Of a DNA stretch of 48,015 nt, positions 35,259-44,494 are shown piece by piece (the first letter of the stretch is position 1; every line of letters starts with the position of its first letter). The DNA comes from Candidatus Bipolaricaulota bacterium (lineage in GTDB: Bacteria; Bipolaricaulota; Bipolaricaulia; RBG-16-55-9). Below the pieces are notes generated by a model. That model was not told where the DNA came from, did no database searches, and saw nothing but the letters and a program-made list of their open reading frames with translations. The DNA lies in the NCBI GenBank assembly GCA_026982655.1, contig JALSGO010000133.1, positions 1-48,015 of the forward strand, read 5' to 3'. Position numbers and translations under genes: made by a program.

Positions 35259-36188
35259 ATGAGTCCCATCATCGTCGAGATCGGGCCGGTCCAGATCCGC
35301 TGGTACGGCCTCATGTACGTCGTGGCCATCATCGTGGGCATAATCCTCACGAACTACGAGGTCAAGCGCCGCAAACTCAACCTGACCCTCGATGACATCT
35401 TGGATTTCGTGCTCATCACCATCCCGATCGCCATCGTCTTCGCGCGGCTGTATTACGTCTTCTTCCGCTGGGACGCGTACTACGTGCCGGGGGACCTTGG
35501 GCGCACGCTCTTCATCCCCTTTAGCGAGGGGTGTCGGGGCCCCGGCGGCATCGTCAACATCTGGTGCGGGGGCTTGGCGATCCACGGCGGGCTCCTGGGA
35601 GGGGCCCTTGCCTTGTGGATCTTCACCCGCTGGAAGAAGATCCCGTTCTGGCAGTTTGCCGACGTGATCGCTCCCGCGGTCATTTTGGGCCAAGCCCTGG
35701 GCCGCTTCGGGAACTTCATGAACGGCGACGCCTACGGGACCCCTACGGATCTGCCCTGGGGCATTGTGTTCCCCCGGAATTCGCCCGCGGGCCAGGCCTA
35801 CCCCGAGATGCACATCCACCCCTCCATGCTCTACGAGTTATTCGGGAATTTGATTATATTTGGAGTGCTCTGGTGGCTGCGGACGAAGCCGTTTAAGCCC
35901 GGATTCTTGGTCTCGCTCTACGTGATGGCCTATTCGGCCCTGCGCTTCGTGGTGGAGTTCACCCGGGCGGATGCGCTCTGTCTGCTTACGGGCACCCGGT
36001 GCCTACAGCCCGACGCGGGCTTCTTCGCGTCGCTGCGCACCGCCCAGGTGGTGAGCGTCCTGCTCTTTATCGGGTTTGCCTGGCTGATGTTCTCCCGTAA
36101 GCTCTACGAGCGGCAACCCGAGGCCGAGGGGCCGACGGCGGCCCAACCCCCACCTCCACCTCCGCCCTCGAAGCAGCCCACGGGTTGA
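35259..36188 (+). CDS. lgt: Prolipoprotein diacylglyceryl transferase
   Basis: 309 residues, inner-membrane enzyme with about seven helices that moves a diacylglyceryl group from phosphatidylglycerol to the lipobox Cys of prolipoproteins. The signature appears as GRFGNFMNGDAYG (Asp where most have Glu), followed by HPSMLYELFGNL and RFVVEFTRAD. Two lipobox proteins in this window (LptC and the PKD protein) are likely substrates. The C-terminal tail is a Pro7 run from a C-rich hexamer repeat. The stop is one base from that of lptB. Confidence 0.93.
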   Translation: MSPIIVEIGPVQIRWYGLMYVVAIIVGIILTNYEVKRRKLNLTLDDILDFVLITIPIAIVFARLYYVFFRWDAYYVPGDLGRTLFIPFSEGCRGPGGIVNIWCGGLAIHGGLLGGALALWIFTRWKKIPFWQFADVIAPAVILGQALGRFGNFMNGDAYGTPTDLPWGIVFPRNSPAGQAYPEMHIHPSMLYELFGNLIIFGVLWWLRTKPFKPGFLVSLYVMAYSALRFVVEFTRADALCLLTGTRCLQPDAGFFASLRTAQVVSVLLFIGFAWLMFSRKLYERQPEAEGPTAAQPPPPPPPSKQPTG

Positions 36189-36189
36189 T

Positions 36190-36910
36190 CTAGAGCCGAA
36201 ATCGCTCGCCCAGGTAGAACTTCCGGGCCAGAGGATTCTCCGTGATCCTCTCCGGCGGCCCCTCCCAGAAGACCCTTCCGTTTTGAATGAGGTAGACGTA
36301 GTCCGTCACGCGGAGGGTCTCGCGCACGTTGTGGTCCGTGATCACGACGCCTAACCCTTCCGCCTTGAGCGCGAGGATGATCTCCTGCAGCTCCTCGATG
36401 GTGACCGGGTCGATCCCCGTGAAGGGCTCGTCCAGCAGTAGAAACCGAGGGGAGGCCGCCAGCGCCCGCGCGATCTCCACCCGGCGCCGCTCCCCCGCGG
36501 AGAGGGTGTCCGCCCGCTGCTGCGACAAGTGCCGAATTCCCAGCTTCTCCAGCACCTCGTGGGCGATCTCCCGACGTCGCGCTCGGGAACGTGGGCGGGC
36601 CTCCAGCACGACCCAGACGTTCTCCCACACGGTGAGCTTGCGGAAGACCGAGGGCTCCTGCGGCAAATAGTTCAACCCCAACCGGGCCCGCTTGTGGAAG
36701 GGATAGCGCGTGATCTCCCTCGGTCCCAGCAGGATAAAACCCGCGTCGGGCCAGGCCAGTCCCGTGATCAGGTGAAAGGTGGTCGTCTTCCCCGCGCCGT
36801 TCGGCCCCAAAAGCCCGACCACCGCGCCCGGCTCCACGCGGAGCGAGACGTCTTGGACGACGGCCCGTCCGCCGTAGCGCTTGTACAATCCCTCGGCTTG
36901 GAGTGCGAGA

Positions 36911-36924
<14 letters not shown>
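36190..36924 (-). CDS. lptB: LPS export ABC transporter ATP-binding protein LptB
   Basis: 244 residues. Walker A GLLGPNGAGKTTTFHLITGL, signature LSAGERRRVEIARALA, Walker B FLLLDEPFTGIDP and H-loop ITDHNVRET are all intact. The C-terminal YLIQNGRVFWEGPPERI is typical of LptB. With LptF/G (not here) it powers lipopolysaccharide transport from the inner membrane. It overlaps lptC by 14 bases, and the start uses one of three consecutive ATG codons. Confidence 0.92.
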
Positions 36925-39232
<2,308 letters not shown>

Positions 39233-39240
39233 GGGCACCC

Positions 39241-39260
39241 GTCTCGTCTCGTTTCGTTTC
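39241..39260. repeat. GTCTC/GTTTC pentamer repeat upstream of pyrG
   Basis: Four tandem pentamers: GTCTC twice, then GTTTC twice. A CCGGAG-type hexamer repeat follows at about 39280-39297. Part of it matches the repeat in the trp leader. Confidence 0.7.
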
Positions 39261-39296
39261 GAACTCGAAGGGGCTCCGCCGGATCCGGAGCCGGAG

Positions 39297-40445
39297 CTAG
39301 ATCTTCCCCAAGAGCGCCCGGGCGATGATGATCCGTTGGATCTCGCTGGTGCCCTCGTAGAGCTCCGTGATCTTGGCGTCCCGATAGAAGCGCTCCACGG
39401 GATACTCTTTGATGAACCCGTAGCCGCCGTGGATCTGCAGGGCCTCGTTGGCCACCTCGCGGGCGACCTTCCCGGCGTAGAGCTTGGCCATGGAGGCCTC
39501 CTTGGCGGGGTTGCCGCCCTGGGAGATCTTCCAGGCCGCTTGGTACGTCAAGAGGCGCGCGGCCTCGATCTCCGTGGCCATGTCCGCCAGCTTAAATTGA
39601 ATCGCCTGGAAGTCCGCCAGGGGCCGACCGAACTGCTGGCGCTCCTGGGCGTACTTGAACGCTTCGTCGAACGCCCCTTGGGCGATCCCCACGGCCTGGG
39701 CGGCCACGGCCACCCGCCCGCGGGCGAAGAACTGCATGAGGTGATAGAAGGCCATCCCCTCCTGGCCCACGACGTTCTCCGCCGGGACTTGGACGTCCTT
39801 GAGGGTAATCTCGGCCAGATCGGAGGCGCGGATGCCCATCTTCTTCTTCAAGGGCTCGGCGAGGAAGCCCTCCCGATCCGTCTCCACGATGAAGGCGGTG
39901 ATCCCCATGTGCCGCTCGGGCGGGTTGAGGTCGGTGCGGGCGAACACGATCAAGAAGTCGGCGATCGTCCCGTTGGTGATGAAGGTCTTGGTGCCGTTCA
40001 GCACGTAGTGATCCCCCCGGCGCTCGGCGCGGGTCTTCATGCTCGCCACGTCCGAGCCGGCCTCGGGTTCGGTGATCGCCGCGCCCATCACCCGGTCGCC
40101 CTTCGCCACCGGGACGAGATACTTCTGTTTCTGCTCCTCGGTCCCGAACTCGAGGAGCATGTCGCTCCCGAAGATCCGGGCGCTGATGGCCAGCCCGATC
40201 CCGGGATCGCCCCGGAACAGCTCCTCGATGACGATGGCTTGAGCCAAGAAGTCCATCCCCGCGCCGCCGTACTGCTCGGGGATCGCGGGGGCGATCAAGC
40301 CCAGCTTCTTGGCCTCCTCCACGATCTCGTAGGGGTATTTCGCCTCCTCGTCGTACTTCTCCGCGACGGGGCGGATCGTCTCCTCGGCGAACTTGCGCAC
40401 GGTGCGCCTGAGTAACTTGTGCTCCTCGCTCAACTCGAAGTCCAT
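39297..40445 (-). CDS. Acyl-CoA dehydrogenase
   Basis: 382 residues, the normal length of soluble FAD-dependent acyl-CoA dehydrogenases. N-terminal MDFELSEEHKLLRRTVRKFA, the FAD/substrate motif AITEPEAGSD, the C-terminal QIHGGYGFIKEYPVERFYRD, and the catalytic Glu in ELYEGTSEIQR are all present. Substrate chain length cannot be told from sequence; the Glu position fits short- and medium-chain enzymes. AAGGAGGA supports the ATG. The promoter has its -10 box inside a perfect inverted repeat, suggesting a repressor. Confidence 0.92.
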   Translation of the reverse strand: MDFELSEEHKLLRRTVRKFAEETIRPVAEKYDEEAKYPYEIVEEAKKLGLIAPAIPEQYGGAGMDFLAQAIVIEELFRGDPGIGLAISARIFGSDMLLEFGTEEQKQKYLVPVAKGDRVMGAAITEPEAGSDVASMKTRAERRGDHYVLNGTKTFITNGTIADFLIVFARTDLNPPERHMGITAFIVETDREGFLAEPLKKKMGIRASDLAEITLKDVQVPAENVVGQEGMAFYHLMQFFARGRVAVAAQAVGIAQGAFDEAFKYAQERQQFGRPLADFQAIQFKLADMATEIEAARLLTYQAAWKISQGGNPAKEASMAKLYAGKVAREVANEALQIHGGYGFIKEYPVERFYRDAKITELYEGTSEIQRIIIARALLGKI

Positions 40446-40496
40446 CGGGATGAAAATCCTCCTTCGCTCTGAGTCTGAATCTCGATCTCAGTCTGT

Positions 40497-40534
40497 CCCA
40501 GGGCATTCTAGCCCCTGGGGAAGGATCGGATCAA
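40497..40534 (-). promoter_or_regulatory. Acyl-CoA dehydrogenase promoter with palindromic operator
   Basis: Minus-strand -35 TTGATC (40529-40534), 18 bp, -10 TAGAAT (40505-40510). The perfect inverted repeat CCCAGGG/CCCTGGG (40497-40503 and 40513-40519) flanks the -10 exactly. Confidence 0.65.
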
Positions 40535-40582
40535 CTTCCGACTCTCCCCGCAGCCTGGGACGAGTGTGCAAAGGTCCTCCGA

Positions 40583-40602
40583 TGGCGGGTATAATACCGC
40601 CA
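40583..40602 (+). promoter_or_regulatory. -10 box inside an inverted repeat, upstream of the small exported protein
   Basis: TATAAT (40590-40595) lies between TGGCGG (40583-40588) and CCGCCA (40597-40602). The -35 region is poor (TGCAAA at 17 bp), so transcription may need an activator. Confidence 0.45.
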
Positions 40603-40678
40603 CGTCTACGCTACACCTCCGCTTGCGACGCTCGATCGATTCTATTTCAGGCAGCACATGCGAATAAGGGAGAGGACG

Positions 40679-40987
40679 ATGCCGAGGGTGAGGCCGGTCG
40701 CTCGGAAGGGGGAGTGGAAGGACCTGCTGCGGGTTCTGACGGTTCTCCCGCTGGTTTTGTTCCTCTTCCTGGCGACCGCTCACAGCGAGGGTCTGCTGAC
40801 CCCTCCTTGGGATGGGGGGGTCTGCTGCCATGCGCCCGATGGGAACTGCTTCTCCCTGGCCTCGCCGACCCTGCACTCGCTCGTCCCCCGAATTGGCCTC
40901 CTCGCCCCGAAAGGGGCCTGGGAGGTCTCCTCCCTCTTCCCGGAGGCCCTCGAACGTCCACCCCGCCTCGTTCCTATCCATAGCTGA
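40679..40987 (+). CDS. Small exported or membrane-anchored unknown protein
   Basis: 102 residues from an ATG with AAGGGAGAGG three bases upstream. A basic N-terminus (RPVARKGEWKDLLR) and a 17-residue hydrophobic core (VLTVLPLVLFLFLATAH) form a signal peptide or single membrane helix. The exported part has a CCH...C cluster (GGVCCHAPDGNCFSL) and is otherwise unremarkable. No family recognised. It precedes the CuA protein on the same strand with a 166-bp gap, so a small oxidase-associated subunit is possible, but nothing proves it. Confidence 0.45.
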   Translation: MPRVRPVARKGEWKDLLRVLTVLPLVLFLFLATAHSEGLLTPPWDGGVCCHAPDGNCFSLASPTLHSLVPRIGLLAPKGAWEVSSLFPEALERPPRLVPIHS

Positions 40988-41034
40988 ACTCGGAGAGTTT
41001 GACCTCAGAGCGAAACGGGTTTTATGCCTCTCGC

Positions 41035-41066
41035 CTTGCCTCCTCCCGTGAGGGGAGGTGGGCAAG
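41035..41066. repeat. Strong GC-rich hairpin before the CuA gene
   Basis: Inverted repeat CTTGCC...GGCAAG continuing inward as CCTCCC/GGGAGG, 13 bp with one bulged base and a five-base loop. A -35-like TTGACC (40999-41004) lies upstream, with only a poor -10 (TATGCC). There is no T-run, so it may be a leader structure or a REP-like element rather than a terminator. Confidence 0.5.
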
Positions 41067-41153
41067 GGGGACCCTATCGACGGATTCTCGGTGGGAAACC
41101 GAAGGAGCAAGCAGACGCACGTAGCCACGAACGAGAAGAAGGAGGTATGCATC

Positions 41154-41843
41154 ATGAGCACGACTTTGGAGCGCCAGCACGGCGAGGAGCGGAGCCCAAC
41201 GACCCCCGGCCGCGGGGGACCGAGGAGGGGGAAGGGGAGTTGGCTGCCCCTAGGACTCGGATTGGTCGTGGGACTAGCGTTCGGGTGGGGACTGTTTGCC
41301 CTAGGCTTGAGGGATCCGAACGAAGGGAGTGTCGGACAGGTGCCCGAGGCCACGGTGGTGTTGAACGCCTTCCACTGGGGATGGGTGCCGGAGGTGCTCG
41401 AGCCCGGCCCCGGCGTGCGCGCGGAGATCGCGCCGGGGGCGCAAGGATCTCGGATCTTCGTCCCCGTAGGGACGCGCCTTACGTTGGTGGTGCGCAACGC
41501 GGCGGGAAACCCGGATCTGCACGAGCGCTACGAGGAGCGCTTCGCCCCCTTCTTCCAAGAGAAGTATGGGGAAGCTTGGAAGATCGCTCATAGCGCTGCC
41601 CACGACGAGATGAACCCCCAGGGGACGGGGGAGCATGAGACCTCGGTGCTCGATCACAGCTTCTTCCTCGAGGGATACGACGTGGAGGTTTTGATCCCTC
41701 ACGAACCGGAAGAGAACGTCAAGGTGATCCAGCTCACCGTCGATCGCACCGGAGAATTTCGGTTCCTGTGCACGAACTTCTGCGGCGTGGGGCACGCGGA
41801 CATGACCGGAACCCTGGTGGTCTTCAAGGGAAACAGGCCTTAG
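41154..41843 (+). CDS. CuA-type cytochrome oxidase subunit II-like protein
   Basis: 229 residues. One N-terminal membrane helix (SWLPLGLGLVVGLAFGWGLF) is followed by an outward-facing cupredoxin domain. The CuA site is complete: CTNFCGVGHADM gives C-x3-C-x3-H-x2-M, and the upstream His is in LDHSFFLEGYDV. Between strands there is an unusual insertion of about 45 residues rich in His, Glu and aromatic residues (from NPDLHERYEERFAP to GTGEHETSV). No heme-copper subunit I is nearby. The single helix recalls ba3-type subunit II. AAGGAGG eight bases before the ATG sets the start. Confidence 0.8.
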   Translation: MSTTLERQHGEERSPTTPGRGGPRRGKGSWLPLGLGLVVGLAFGWGLFALGLRDPNEGSVGQVPEATVVLNAFHWGWVPEVLEPGPGVRAEIAPGAQGSRIFVPVGTRLTLVVRNAAGNPDLHERYEERFAPFFQEKYGEAWKIAHSAAHDEMNPQGTGEHETSVLDHSFFLEGYDVEVLIPHEPEENVKVIQLTVDRTGEFRFLCTNFCGVGHADMTGTLVVFKGNRP

Positions 41844-41879
41844 CCATACTCGATCCGACGGATCGGGACACGAAGGGGC

Positions 41880-41909
41880 TTGCGCGCGCCGCGGGGGATC
41901 GACTATCAT
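41880..41909 (+). promoter_or_regulatory. nadE promoter
   Basis: -35 TTGCGC (41880-41885), 18 bp, -10 TATCAT (41904-41909), nine bases before the ATG at 41919. Confidence 0.5.
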
Positions 41910-41918
41910 ACGCCGCCT

Positions 41919-43859
41919 ATGAGGATCTCCTTACGGCTGGAGGATCCCGCTCAAACCGCTGCCACCATCGAGGCGTTTCTGCAAGAGCAGCTGGAGCGCT
42001 CCGGCTGCGAGAAGGGCGTGATCGCCCTCTCCGGCGGGATCGACTCCTCGGTGGTGGCCGCCCTCGCGGTGCGCGCGCTCGGCCCCGGACGTGTCGTCTC
42101 CCACCTCCTGCCCGACGAGGAGTCGACGAACCCCCAAGACATGGAGGACGCGGAGGAGCTGGCCCGCTCCTTGGGGATTCTGTGCCGCAGGATCTCCATC
42201 CACAAGCCCTTGGAGGCCTTCCGGGAGACGTTTCAGGACGTGGGCCTCCGGGGAGATCGACGGGCCTGGGCCAACGTGAAGCCCCGCCTGCGGATGGTCG
42301 TCAACTACTTCGTGGCCAACGTCGAGAACGGCCTCGTGCTGGGGACGGGGAATAAGAGCGAGCTTTTAACTGGTTACTACTGCTATGATGAGAAGACTCG
42401 GGCCCTCACTCCGGAGGGTCCCAAGCACTATTGGGAGCTGGCCCCCGGCATGACGGTCTTCTCCCTCGATCCCCATACCCAAAGGGTCGTGGAGGTGCCC
42501 GTAGAGGCCGTTCACGTCTTCCCCTACCGGGGGGAGATGATCGCGATTCGCACCAACCGATTGGATCTGATGGTGACCCCGAACCATCGACTTCTAATCC
42601 GTCGCAACCACGGGAGGGGCTCCTTGGGGTTCCGAACGGCTGAGAGCTGCTTCCAAGCCGGTCAAATCTGCATTCCCACCCCGGAGCCGTGGCGGGGAGC
42701 CGAACCGGCTCCCTCCCAAGTGGATACTGCGGAGTTCCTAGACAAGCCCTTAGCTCCGCAGGCCCATCCCCCCGTGCGAATGGCCACAGAGGACCTCCTC
42801 TATCTGCTGGGAATCTTCATCGGAGACGGGCACCTGGCTCACCCCCGAGTCGCCGTGCCGGTACAAAGCGCCCTCTCGGCTCCCGAACGCTGGAGATACC
42901 GAACGCCGGACGGACGCTTCTCCCCCCTGCCAGCTGCGCTTTGCCGTCCCCGCACGAAGCTTTACGAGGCCATCCGTATCCACATTGGGGTTTCCGCTCA
43001 TAGTCGCGTCCGTCCCCGACTCCATCGACTGCTTCAACGCTATGGAGTCGCGGTGACCGAGACCGCAACCCAGCTCGTTTTCACCAACCGCGCTCTGGCC
43101 GCCCTCTTCGAGGAATGCGGCCACGGGGCGCAGAACAAACGCATTCCCCCCTGGGTGCTGTGCTGGCCCGCCGAAGCCTTGGAACCCCTCTTTGAAGGCT
43201 TGATGGACAGCGACGGAAGCTCGGGAGGGCGGATGTTCTACACGACCTCCTTTCGCTTGGCCTTTCAGATGGTGGAGCTCTGCCAAAAGCTGGGGAAGCA
43301 CGCTCGGGTGCAGTGGAAGCCCCCCAAGGTCTCCCACTATGGAGGCAAGACGATCCGCTCTCGGGGCCTCTACGAAGTCTGCATCAGCCCCAGGGCACGG
43401 AACCTCACCTTCACGCCCGACAACATGAGTCGCGTTCCCTACGAGGGCGTCGTGTGGTGCCCTTCCGTGCCCCCCTACGAGAACCTCCTGGTAGAGCGCA
43501 ACGGCTATACCGCCTTCTGCGGCAACACGAAATACGGCGACGGCGGCGTCGACATCCTCCCTATTGGGCATCTGTACAAGACCCAGGTCCGCCAGCTCGC
43601 CCGCTTCCTGAAGATCCCCCAAAAGATCCTCGAGAAGACCCCCTCGGCGGGCCTGTGGCCCGGCCAGACGGACGAGGAGGAGCTCGGCCTCTCGTACGAA
43701 GAGCTCGACAAGATCCTCCACTGCCTCCACGACCGGCGGATGTCGATCAACCGGACGGTAAAGGCCCTAAAGACCCGCAAGAAGATCGTCCAGCGCGTCT
43801 GGGATCTGATGCAGGCCAGCGAGCACAAGCGCCGCCTGCCCCCGATGCCCCCGGCGTGA
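41919..43859 (+). CDS. nadE: NH3-dependent NAD+ synthetase precursor containing an intein
   Basis: 646-residue precursor. The exteins are residues 1-154 and 537-646, together 264 residues, the normal size for NadE. The ATP-pyrophosphatase P-loop SGGIDSS is at about 38-44. The conserved GTGNKSELLTGYY reads straight into TKYGDGGVDILPIG once the insert is removed. NadE adenylates nicotinate adenine dinucleotide and amidates it with ammonia. Activity should need protein splicing, because the insert sits in an active-site loop. No glutaminase domain is fused. The start at 41919 follows the -10 by nine bases. Confidence 0.93.
   Translation: MRISLRLEDPAQTAATIEAFLQEQLERSGCEKGVIALSGGIDSSVVAALAVRALGPGRVVSHLLPDEESTNPQDMEDAEELARSLGILCRRISIHKPLEAFRETFQDVGLRGDRRAWANVKPRLRMVVNYFVANVENGLVLGTGNKSELLTGYYCYDEKTRALTPEGPKHYWELAPGMTVFSLDPHTQRVVEVPVEAVHVFPYRGEMIAIRTNRLDLMVTPNHRLLIRRNHGRGSLGFRTAESCFQAGQICIPTPEPWRGAEPAPSQVDTAEFLDKPLAPQAHPPVRMATEDLLYLLGIFIGDGHLAHPRVAVPVQSALSAPERWRYRTPDGRFSPLPAALCRPRTKLYEAIRIHIGVSAHSRVRPRLHRLLQRYGVAVTETATQLVFTNRALAALFEECGHGAQNKRIPPWVLCWPAEALEPLFEGLMDSDGSSGGRMFYTTSFRLAFQMVELCQKLGKHARVQWKPPKVSHYGGKTIRSRGLYEVCISPRARNLTFTPDNMSRVPYEGVVWCPSVPPYENLLVERNGYTAFCGNTKYGDGGVDILPIGHLYKTQVRQLARFLKIPQKILEKTPSAGLWPGQTDEEELGLSYEELDKILHCLHDRRMSINRTVKALKTRKKIVQRVWDLMQASEHKRRLPPMPPA
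42381..43526 (+). mobile_element. Intein with LAGLIDADG homing endonuclease in nadE
   Basis: 382 residues in frame. It starts with Cys (CYDEKTRALTPEG) and ends YTAFCGN before a Thr +1 residue. Block B carries TPNH (intein residues 66-69). Two LAGLIDADG motifs, LLGIFIGDG (about 142-150) and LFEGLMDSDG (about 270-279), indicate an intact DOD endonuclease. Block F reads VWCPSVPPYENLLVERNG with Cys where many inteins have Asp, and the residue before the terminal Asn is Gly instead of His. It appears able to splice: first Cys, block B T/H, final Asn and +1 Thr are all present. Confidence 0.9.
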
Positions 43860-43874
43860 TGGGAGAGAGGCGGC

Positions 43875-44204
43875 TTACCCGAAGATCTCCACCAGGACCC
43901 GCACTAGGATCAGGGCCCAGCCCACGATGACCACCAGCCAGGCGATCTTCTTGGCCACCTCCGCCAGCGCCAGGAAGATCGTAAGCAGGATGAGGAACCC
44001 GATGGGGTCCACCAGCCCGTCGAAGGTGCTCTCGGGGATCGTCTCCCCCAGGATGAGCTGGATGAGCCCGACCACCAGCTGGCCGAACCAGTGGGCGGCG
44101 GCGTACAAGAACGTCAAAAGCTGATCGAAGACCTCCTGAAGTCGGCTTCCCCCTTCTACCGGCTCCGGTCCCTGCAGGGCCGCAGAGATCCCAAGCGGCA
44201 CCAT
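43875..44204 (-). CDS. Small membrane protein of unknown function
   Basis: 109 residues with three likely membrane segments: FLYAAAHWFGQLVVGLIQLIL, PIGFLILLTIFLALAEVA and IAWLVVIVGWALILVRVLV (approximately 30-51, 65-82 and 86-105). AAGGGGGAG seven bases before the ATG supports the start. A TAGAAT hexamer about 50 bases upstream could be its -10. It converges on nadE with 15 bases between stops. No family recognised. Confidence 0.6.
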   Translation of the reverse strand: MVPLGISAALQGPEPVEGGSRLQEVFDQLLTFLYAAAHWFGQLVVGLIQLILGETIPESTFDGLVDPIGFLILLTIFLALAEVAKKIAWLVVIVGWALILVRVLVEIFG

Positions 44205-44322
44205 CTCGCGCTCCCCCTTTCTCGTGGCCTTGGGCCGCGATCCGCGACCGGCCCCATTCTAGCCGAATCCCGCCCCTCCCCGACGGGACGGACTTCCTCC
44301 CCTCAAGACGTGAAGGAGTCCG

Positions 44323-44357
44323 TCCTGCGGGTGGGGTGTCCCTCCCTTTCCGCAGGA
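44323..44357. repeat. Inverted repeat in the 44.2-44.5 kb spacer
   Basis: TCCTGCGG (44323-44330) and CCGCAGGA (44350-44357), perfect 8-bp arms with a 19-base loop that is itself G- and C-rich. No T-run is beside it. Confidence 0.6.
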
Positions 44358-44408
44358 GGCCCCGTACACTGAGGGCGATGGCTGGACATGTAGCGACCTC
44401 TCCGGATG

Positions 44409-44475
44409 GGCCGGGGTCGGGCTCCCCTCTTCCTGGGCGTGGAGGGATCGATCGTGCGTGCGCCCGACCCCGGCC
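44409..44475. repeat. Perfect 14-bp inverted repeat downstream of the M20 gene
   Basis: GGCCGGGGTCGGGC (44409-44422) and GCCCGACCCCGGCC (44462-44475) enclose 39 bases. The first arm on the M20 transcript begins 20 bases after its stop. It could stop or stabilise the mRNA 3' end. No T-tract follows. The 290-base spacer between 44204 and 44495 otherwise shows no gene. Confidence 0.75.
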
Positions 44476-44494
44476 TGTGCCCTCCCCCTTGACT

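Noticed and set aside
40508-41497. Minus-strand 329-residue frame opposite the small exported protein and CuA gene
   Set aside because: Composition is low-complexity and Arg/Gln/Pro-rich. The plus strand has a ribosome binding site, a signal helix and the CuA motif.
42381-43526. Class 3 intein (WCT type)
   Set aside because: Block F does have Cys, but the insert also has an N-terminal Cys and lacks the Trp in block B, so it fits an ordinary class 1 mechanism better.
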